A stretch of 64,000 bases of DNA, taken from Sphaerolaimus hirsutus. Its lineage: Eukaryota; Nematoda; Chromadorea; Monhysterida; Sphaerolaimidae. Of the stretch, positions 56,739 through 64,000 are shown in pieces. The notes beneath the pieces are model-generated. The model made no database searches. It was not told the DNA's origin and was given only the letters and a program-made list of their open reading frames with translations. Position numbers and translations under genes: made by a program. The stretch lies in contig OZ038455.1 of NCBI GenBank assembly GCA_964036195.1, positions 15,331,855-15,395,854 of the forward strand, read 5' to 3'. Each line of letters begins with the position of its first letter. Position 1 is the first letter of the stretch.

Positions 56739-58464
56739 GGCTATTTACACAGGTCCCGGCCGGGGACCAAAATTCTTTGTTGACTGGAAAAAAAAATTTC
56801 TCACCGGGGACGTTTGACCCCGGTCAGGGCCATTTCAACGTTGCCGGGGACCGGACCCCGGCAGAATTTCGATCACTATACAAAAATACAGTGATCGAAA
56901 AAAATTGAAGTGTGAATAAAATGACAGATGTTAACGGTGCTGAGCTGAAATTTTGTGTGTGTACTCAGTAAACGAAGGAGTAAACTGGTGGAAAGTATAA
57001 ATGAGAAAATCACTTTATTGTATTTTACAAATCCCACATGTAACCTGTTAGGCTCTCATCTTGTGTGAGGGTGCCCCCAAGTATTTACTATATACATGCT
57101 AGGGGGCACCCCCCTCAGGCCACCCTTGCTGCAGAAAAAAATGTTTTTCCACATTTTTTCTGGAAAATATAAATGAGAATTCATACAAATTTTTGTTCCT
57201 GAAGAAATTTATATTTTTAATATCTTTTTTTCTGGACATTTGAGACCAAAAAGTTTTTTTAACATTGGTAGATTGTAAGTATGTTCTAACTTTTCTACCC
57301 CCTCAGAACTCCCAGAAGCCCCACACAATGATGGCGTTGTTGATCAAATCCAAAAATTTTTTTGGAGAAAAACATAGGTTTGAAAAAGTGGACAATCCAC
57401 TATCCCAAGCTATTCATGGAGCACATGGGGGCCAGAATTGGCTCGCTCAGTGTCAGGGGCAACATATGGCTGCTCCTGGGCCCTGTTTTTGCACTTAAGA
57501 ATTTTTTATAGCGAACGATAAAAACAGCCCTGTGTAAAGAGGGCACTCGCGTGACAGCGTGTCCAGCACCTGCAGTGTCGTGATGCAAATTACAAAATAC
57601 TTGTGCCCATTCAATGTGGGCACTAATTATCTGATAAAAACCTGTAGGGGCCAATGGGCAATGTGCCCTGTATCTAGTGTGAGTGGGCCAGACAAATAAA
57701 GAGGTCATGTCCAGAAAATCAAAAATCACAGTTTTTTAATCACAATCACAATTTAGGTAATCACAAAGTTTAAAATCATTGTTGACATGGCTCCGTGGCA
57801 CATGTCTGTATATTGGGGGTAATTTTTGTGTGGGGGAGTGGGCAGGGGGTCAAAATATACCCCCTAATTACCAGTGGGTCAAAAGATGGCTTTGGGCAAG
57901 CCACAAGGACTATAATTTTTTGAAAAAGCACCAACACAAGTGTATTCATCACTTGTGTTGTCACCACACCAAAAAATGGCTGCACACTTCACCACAGCTA
58001 TATTTTGTGTGGTTTTTTGAAAATTCTCATTTATATTTTCCGGGAAAAAATTGGCAAAAAATCTTCATCAATCTGTAGCAGCAGAACAGGGGGGTGCCAT
58101 GGGGTGCCACTTGGCATATATGTAGGCAAATGTTGTGGGCACCCCCACAACAAATGGCAGCCATAGTGGGCTGCACGTTTTTCTGTGAGATTGTTATGAA
58201 AAATGGGGTACCTGATTTCTCATTTAAATGTGCCACCAGTTTACACACATGCCAAAATTCAGACAAATCGAAAAAAACTATACACCCCCCAAAAAAAATT
58301 TGCATCAGCGCATGTCACCGTCTCGCAAAAATTTTGGGCATGCTAATTTGGTGATAATTCACCTAATTAACATGCAAACAACCCATACATGCCAATTATT
58401 CATTTTTGAAAACAATTATTTTTTGCCGGGTCCCGGTCCCCGGCCGGGACCTGTGTAAATAGCC
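56739..58464. mobile_element. Element with 9-bp TSD CTCTCAGGG
   Basis: Perfect inverted ends of at least 28 bp begin GGCTATTTACACAGGTCCCG. The 9-bp duplication CTCTCAGGG lies at 56730-56738 and 58465-58473. The opposite arm of fold-back C (about 55110-55137) provides the empty site. TSD length suggests the MULE group, but no transposase was recognised; some words (GGGGCACCCCC, AAATTGGCA) look degenerate-repeat-like. Confidence 0.88.
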
Positions 58465-58734
58465 CTCTCAGGGGGGTTGCCAGAGGGTTCAACATTCTGT
58501 GTAAAGTAGTGGGGGGGGGGTGTTATGTACATCCCCTCAAAATTTCCATCAATTCCCCCCAACAGTTTTAGTTTGGCAGCCCGTTATATAAAGAAAACAC
58601 GGGGTGCCGGACCACGCGTGGACAGCGATTTTTTCAAAACAAATATTCAAGTGTACGGCGACCCACACTCAGGTGGGTCGCCGACATTCCTAAGCCTATA
58701 TATAGTAAATAGTTGGGGGGTTTCGAGTGAAACT

Positions 58735-59411
58735 TTGATTATGAAACTTTGGTTAGTGTAAGCCACCAGTGTTGGCAATGTGCTGATAGTATTCAACACT
58801 TTCATACACATTATTGCATAAGGTAAAATTAATATGCAGATCCGGGTAATGTGCAAGAAACGTGGGAACTACGATGGGTGTTTTTGGTGATCATCTGAGA
58901 TCATGTTGTATTGCAGTGATTTTAATGTTGTTTTGAAATGTGCAGTAAATGAATTATGAATAAAGCATTTTTTAAGAAGATCATAGAGGAAGGGGTAGTC
59001 AGTCAGGTGGCAGAGGTGCATAGACTCCAAGGGGGGCTATTTTGAGAAGGAAAGGCAGAATGCTGAATTTGATAGTGAGAGTAATAGTCACAGTAATGAC
59101 AATATTGACCAGGCTTATGATATCATAGCTAATGTTGGTTAGTGCTGGCACATTGCCACTCTGGTGGCTTACACTAGCCAAAGTTTCATGATCACAACTT
59201 AAAGCAGCATTGAGCTAGAGCACCATGTGTAAATCATTACAAAATGACCGAAATTGTAACCCACACAGTTCCGCAGTGGGTGGAGCTAGAGGGGTAAAAT
59301 TGTAGGAGAAAACTCAAAACACCTGATACATTAACCTGTCAAAATTTTATGACCATAGCTTACCCCTAGTGCGAATGGCGAGCACTGCCCGGGGACTTTT
59401 CAGCCCGACCA
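58735..59411. mobile_element. Mariner-like MITE, left end missing
   Basis: It shares GTGTAAGCCACCAGTGTTGG and the right terminus GGGGACTTTTCAGCCCGACC with 48595-49511, but the left terminal arm is lacking. Its position corresponds to a part of fold-back C that is missing from the right arm. Confidence 0.8.
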
Positions 59412-59529
59412 CGTAGGTGCCGGACCTGGCGTGTCCCCTGTTTATTTTACTCAATTTTTTTGCGGTGTAAAAGTAAAAATAAAATACTTAACGTTTACTT
59501 TTCAAAAAGTTCAATACTTTTAACAACTC

Positions 59530-59790
59530 TGGACCCCAGCTCACTCTTGACCGCTCGACCACTTGTTCGGAGCTGAATGGCTCGACCGAGCCTTTGCCAA
59601 ATCAGTTCCTGAGCGACAGGTCTCGGTGCTCAGTGAGTGTTTGCGCGCGGTGAGCGTTTGAGCGGGAGTCGAGCGGCAACTTGGCGCCGGGCGGACTTGT
59701 CTCGCTGCGCCGCTCATCGCTTATCGAGCGCCTCAGTGTTCGTCATCCGCGAGCGCTTGCTCAGTGATCACAGCGCGGATCACAACACGC
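59530..59790. other. Isolated GC-rich stretch
   Basis: This is the only markedly GC-rich non-satellite DNA outside the cuticlin genes. It has recurring GAGCG and CTCGACC words (GAGCGTTTGAGCGGGAGTCG). The short open frames have no recognisable family. It could be a first exon or promoter island of an unseen gene, or another repeat. Confidence 0.4.
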
Positions 59791-59935
59791 AGCTTTCGTC
59801 ATTTACGTTATCTTTACACTTAATTTGGAGGGGGTATTCCGAGGGGGCGGGGTTTAAAAATTCATAGTGGCCATTTTGAGGGATATTCCGAGGGTGTTTG
59901 GTATTTTGAGGGGGGTATTTCGAGGAAATACGGTT
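59791..59935. mobile_element. MITE-1, right-end fragment
   Basis: From GTCATTTACGTTATCTTTAC to TTTCGAGGAAATACGG; the left half is missing. Confidence 0.7.
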
Positions 59936-59936
59936 T

Positions 59937-60381
59937 TTATCAACAACACGTTCACTTTGCGCCACTTTTTACTTTCAATTGTGCAATAAACTATAATGTA
60001 ATGAATGAATGTTCCTACTGAATGAATGAATTACGGGACTATGGAATACGTCGGGCTTGTTGCGCTGGCCAATAAAATTGGTTGAGCCAATTGTGTTTTA
60101 GAAAACTTTCTTGTTTTTCTTCGAAAACACTTTCGGGGTTTTGATTGTCCCAAATATGAACGAATTGCCTGTGTCTTTGACCTGCCTTGCGAAAAAGTCG
60201 AGTTACACAGTGTAACTTACACTGTTTATATTTATGTCTGTGTTTTTGTGAAAACTCGTGTTGTAGCGAAAATAAATCTAGTTTTTAGAGTGAAATAATG
60301 ACGCAACGCAAATACGGTGGTTTTCTTATCAAAAATCGGTTTGATGACCCTACAGATCAAACTAAATACACAGTATCCATG
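59937..60381. other. Stretch without recognisable gene
   Basis: AT-rich DNA with no exon, RNA or delimited repeat that I can support. Confidence 0.45.
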
Positions 60382-60761
60382 TACCGTATTTCCTCGAAAC
60401 ACCCCCGAATTACCCCATGTCTGAGCAAGTTGACACAAAAATCCTCGAAATACCCCCGTCTGGAATGATGTACACAATCTATGCATTGTAAATATTTGCA
60501 TGCTGCATTGCATTAACAGTAGTTATAGCCAGATGCAATAATATTTTCTAGGTCCATATATTCCAAATATATCCTAGGTATTTGGTCACATTTATTACCA
60601 GTTTTGTGTATGTGAAAACATATTTTTGCTACGATCGTTTAGGAAAATTTATGACGAAATTATAACAACCCACGAATAAGACCCCCTCGAATTACCCCCC
60701 CACCCCTAAAGACTTGCGGGCGAAATAATGAACCCCTGGTGTGTTTGGTGGAAATACGGTA
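60382..60761. mobile_element. MITE-1 copy (variant core)
   Basis: Termini TACCGTATTTCCTCGAAACA and GGTGGAAATACGGTA, with a core different from the standard one (TATTTGGTCACATTTATTAC) but like that of 4129-4528. Confidence 0.78.
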
Positions 60762-60845
60762 AATATAGAAAGAAGACAGCAAATATCAATAGCGATTTCG
60801 AACAAGCAACAAGTTGGAGGTTACCACAAATGCTTACTTGATGCA

Positions 60846-61298
60846 TACCGTATTTCCTCGAAATACCCCCCCCCCTCGAAATACCCCCCCCCCTCGAAAT
60901 ACCCCCCCTCAAAATGGACACTATGAACTTATAAACCCCCCCCTCGAAATACCCCCCCCCCAAATTTAGTGTATAGGGAACGTAAATGACAAAGGCTGTG
61001 GTTTGTCATCCCGACAATGCAGAATACACGTTAAAAACGATGACTCTGTTATGTGAGAACAGTGTTTGTACGTCTACACACTTATAAATGTCTTTAGAGT
61101 CTTATAAATGGCGATTTTTGTTGCATTTTTCGACGTCTGCGTACGTTTCAGACTACATTTTAGTACTGGGATTTCAAAACATTTCTGGCGAAATAATAAA
61201 CCCCCCCTCGAAATACCCCCCCCCCTCGTTTAACCCCCCCTCAAAATTCTCACTCTGAAACAATAAACCCCCCGGGGGTATTTCGAGGAAATACGGTA
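60846..61298. mobile_element. MITE-1, best full-length copy
   Basis: 453 bp from TACCGTATTTCCTCGAAATA to TTTCGAGGAAATACGGTA. It contains four or more copies of CTCGAAATACCCCCC near the left end, the TATAGGGAACGTAAATGACA core, and TTCTGGCGAAATAATAAACC near the right. It is the uninterrupted inverse of 15542-16609. Confidence 0.9.
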
Positions 61299-61470
61299 GT
61301 TAAGTACACCATAAAATCTTTGTGATATTTTTACATTCCATTCCCGTATTACCGCCAACTGATTTTGGTACTTTTTTATGCCGCCTCATCAAAGTATGAT
61401 TGCACCAGACGCATCCAGACATATTTATACACTACAATCATTGTTGATTTCATTTGATTTTATACATAGG

Positions 61471-61664
61471 TATACTCGTCGTACAGCACACCTAGTATGG
61501 AAACCTACCATAATGTGATGAATAAAATCTTGTGATAAATTTCGTAATTAATCATTCCATACTAAAAACGAAATATTATGATGTGAAAACTGTATAATTT
61601 TTGGTTCATTATTCAGGTGGGTTATGATAGGTTTTCATACTAAGTGTCATGTCCGCCGAGTATA
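61471..61664. mobile_element. MITE-S, best full-length copy
   Basis: It runs from TATACTCGTCGTACAGC to GTCATGTCCGCCGAGTATA with the inner inverted pair GTATGGAAACCTACCATAAT and GTTATGATAGGTTTTCATAC. Confidence 0.82.
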
Positions 61665-61819
61665 AAGCTGATCAGAACATTTGTTTTGGTAAAATACAAT
61701 GTTGACAATGGCAATGGTTGCACAAAGATAACAGACCACAGAATATAGAGCTGTGGTCACTGCTTGGGTGACTCGATGACGTGCATACAATAACAGTTGT
61801 GAATGTTACAGATGTAAAA

Positions 61820-62220
61820 TACCGTATTTCTTCGATTTTATTGACCGCCAATGTATTGTTTCATAAGCCATTTTGGGGGGCAATGTAAACGAGCATGGCA
61901 AAGTGAATGAGCATGGCAATATATATTCCACATTGTATTTATCATGTGCATTTCTCAATTAAATATGAATGTGGGATAAGTATAATGAAAACAACACTTT
62001 GCGTTTATCATAAATTAGGTAAATATTCGTAGTAGTAGAGTTGTCAGACTACTTGAAGCAGCAAACATAAAGTTATGAATAGGATAACGCAACATCTATA
62101 TTTTCATACGCCAATGTATTCGAACATGGCAATGTATTTTTCGGATGCCCTACAGACCCGGCAATGTAAACGAGCAAGGCAATGTAAATGAACAGTCAAT
62201 AAAATCGAAGAAATACGGTA
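61820..62220. mobile_element. MITE-3, CCGTATTTCTTCGATTTT ends
   Basis: Perfect inverted ends TACCGTATTTCTTCGATTTT and AAAATCGAAGAAATACGGTA with TA outside. The body reiterates GGCAATGTAAACGAGC and AACATGGCAATGTA words. A single copy is in the window. Confidence 0.88.
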
Positions 62221-62616
62221 CTTGTAAATTGTTTATGTGTTTTCCACATTTTACTAAAAAACTGTTAAGGCATAATGATCTGTTCATGGGTCTGTTTTTC
62301 ATTGTTGTGGGTATTGTGAAGTACTGGTTTAAGCTAACGGATGTTCAGATTCGACAGTGAAATCGTCAGCTGCAGGCATCGCCTGTATGGCATATGTATC
62401 ATCAGCCATTGTTTCTTCCACTTGATGGGTTTCACATTTTTATAATTTTGTTCAATAATTCATCAATCTGCTTTATATGTTTTCTGCAACCTTTACGTCA
62501 GTTGTTCTTTGTTCATTTCAACATCTGAATCATGCATACATCATACATTGTGTGTAGTTTTTACTCAAACTCTCTGAAATGACACAACAACTCAACTCTT
62601 GGAGTCAATAATTACA

Positions 62617-62622
62617 GTTATT
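62617..62622 (-). other. Altered polyadenylation signal, copy 4
   Basis: On the minus strand this reads AATAAC where copies 1 and 2 read AATAAA, and downstream about 220 bp of the 3' flank present in the other copies is missing. Confidence 0.65.
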
Positions 62623-62783
62623 CAAATGTACTGTATTTACAAATCACCGAGAATATTCACATCAACATGAAATCTCATTTTGGATAGCCGGAACAGAGAA
62701 CTATGACTATTTAAGATCTATAACTAGTGTAAAACTTTTAGCACCGCTTGCGCGGCGGCGAGGGCGTTCAGGTTCGCATGGGT

Positions 62784-64000
62784 TCACTTGCGGCCGGCGA
62801 CTTTGACGGCGGCGAAGGCGCCCGCGGCGGCGACGGCCACCAGCAGCGCGAGCAGGCCGACGGACAGCGTGACGGGCGACAAGCACACGCCGCTCGACTC
62901 GGCGCGCAGCACCACCGGCTCGTGCAGGAAGCGCGGCGCCGGCGCCCGGAACTGCAGCTCCTTGGGCAGCGCCGGCGTCTGCGCGGCACATTGCCATGCC
63001 ACGTCAATCACAATCACACCACCCTGGCACGGAGCCAACGCACCTGGTCGTTGATGTCGAGGGTCTCCACGTGGCTGGACACGTCGACGCTGCCCACGTC
63101 GTTGGTGGAGCGCCTCTGTCTGCGCGCGGGGCGGCCATCTCCATCACCGCGGCCGTCCGGCTCGGCGCAGTCGGGACGCGCGCACTCGCCATTCGGTTCC
63201 TGCGAGTGGGAAGCGGTGCTCAGTGTCACTCGGTGCTCAGTGTCACTCGGCGCTCAGTGGTCACTCGGTGCTCAGTGGGCAGTGGTCACTCGGTGCTCAG
63301 TGGGCAGTGGTCACTCGGTGGTCACTCAATCACCAGTGCCACCCAGACTGACCTTGACGGTGATCTGGATCTGGCAGGTGAAGTACAGCTGGGGCCGGTC
63401 GGCGTACTTGAACACGTGCACCTCCTTGCCGGCCATCAGGTCGGCGGGGTAGTCGAGGTTGCCGACCAGGTACCTGTCCAGGGCGCAGCCGTCGCCGTCG
63501 ATCAGGTCCAGTCTGTCGCCCGCGCCGTCGTCCACGTAGCACCCGTAGACGACCATGCAGAAGGTGTCGACTGCGAGGGGCGAGCGTGTGCGCATGTGCA
63601 CTCAGTGCATGTGCGTGTGCAAGTGCATGTGCATGTGCACTGCTAACGCACTGGTCTCGGTGTCGCAGGTCCACTTGTGGTACACGGCCTGGCCGATGAG
63701 CGCGTACTGCACGATGGCGGCGCCGTCGGCGTCACTCTCCAGGATCTCGTAGCGGCACACGGGCATGGGCACGAACTGCGTCTGGAAGCCGGTGGTGATC
63801 ATGCTGCGAGGGGGGGGGGGTTGTTGGCGGGTGAACATGCATTGGGTGGAGTGGATGCATGTGACTGCATGTGAATGCGTGTGCACCGACCTGACTTCGA
63901 TCTCGGTGCTGACAGTCTTGTCCGCCTCCATGTAGAAGCACTGGATGGTGTAGGCGCGGTCGACCTTGGTCAGGAAGCGCGGGTGGAAGTTGATCACGAC
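62784..64000 (-). CDS. CUT-1-type cuticlin (copy 4), 5' part outside window
   Basis: On the minus strand the exons are part of exon 2 (63891-64000 and beyond), exon 3 (63652-63803), exon 4 (63353-63570), exon 5 (63044-63199) and exon 6 (62784-62978). The visible protein matches the other copies, including RRQRR and the C-terminal helix. Intron 4 (153 bp) and a silent GCG codon in exon 4 group it with copy 3, but its 3' flank is that of copies 1 and 2. It is the only inverted copy. The poly(A) signal is changed to AATAAC, so its expression may be impaired. Confidence 0.9.

Larger units (their letters stand above)
54770..59443. mobile_element. Fold-back element C, enlarged by nested insertions
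   Basis: Terminal AACAGGGGACACGCCAGGTC and GACCTGGCGTGTCCCCTGTT are perfect inverses, with TA outside each. Arm sequences at 54770-55160 and 58470-58725 mirror each other (AGGTCCGGCACCCCGTG, GGCGACCCACCTGAGTGTGG). Between and within them lie a MITE-1 fragment (about 55165-55242), a hAT (55273-56373), a 9-bp-TSD element (56739-58464) and a truncated mariner MITE (58735-59411). It is itself embedded in hAT-c sequence. Confidence 0.82.

Overview
The window looks like repeat-saturated intergenic DNA from an invertebrate, most probably a nematode. It is eukaryotic: GC-rich coding exons are split by GT-AG introns, TATA boxes and AATAAA signals are present, and an intron-bearing transposase sits inside DNA transposons. 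The nematode assignment rests on the only real protein-coding family here, a CUT-1-type cuticlin (zona pellucida domain, furin-type site, C-terminal membrane anchor). Another ecdysozoan cannot be excluded from one family.

Genes. Four near-identical cuticlin genes lie at 10756-13212 (+), 30767-34250 (+), 45620-47631 (+) and 62784 to beyond 64000 (-, truncated by the window edge). All share the same exon phases. The three complete copies encode 377 residues and differ in protein only by R109H in the second, as far as I can read. Two tRNA-Arg(TCT) genes lie at 41472-41543 and 45029-45100 inside a duplicated cassette of about 145 bp. A Mutator-like element (16695-20479) carries a decayed FLYWCH/MULE transposase gene.

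Everything else is mobile or tandem DNA. I could delimit many elements with target-site duplications (TSDs): at least eight hAT-type elements (8-bp TSD), two elements with 9-bp TSDs, one 3-bp TAA (PIF/Harbinger-like) element, one mariner-like MITE, and several TA-flanked MITE families whose ends all begin CCGTA. Large fold-back palindromes occur at 6423-7557, 28404-29868, 41729-44980, 53166-54188 and 54770-59443. A tandem-repeat field fills 22085-27470 (a GGCACCCCCTGGGGAC minisatellite, a 116-bp satellite with 466-bp higher-order units, and a GGGTGCTGAGTTTA repeat in both orientations). Several insertions can be proved because the duplicated sequence elsewhere in the window still holds the empty site.

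Main unusual signal. Nearly every non-autonomous family here, across unrelated superfamilies, has a body built from degenerate reiterations of one short word of its own (for example TTCGAAAA, GGCGCCATGGCGC, ACACAGAAAC, GGTTCCGGTTCTC, TATTTCGAGGGG, ATTTCGGCCG). A second is a set of three diverged fold-back families that share a modular unit of about 200 bp.
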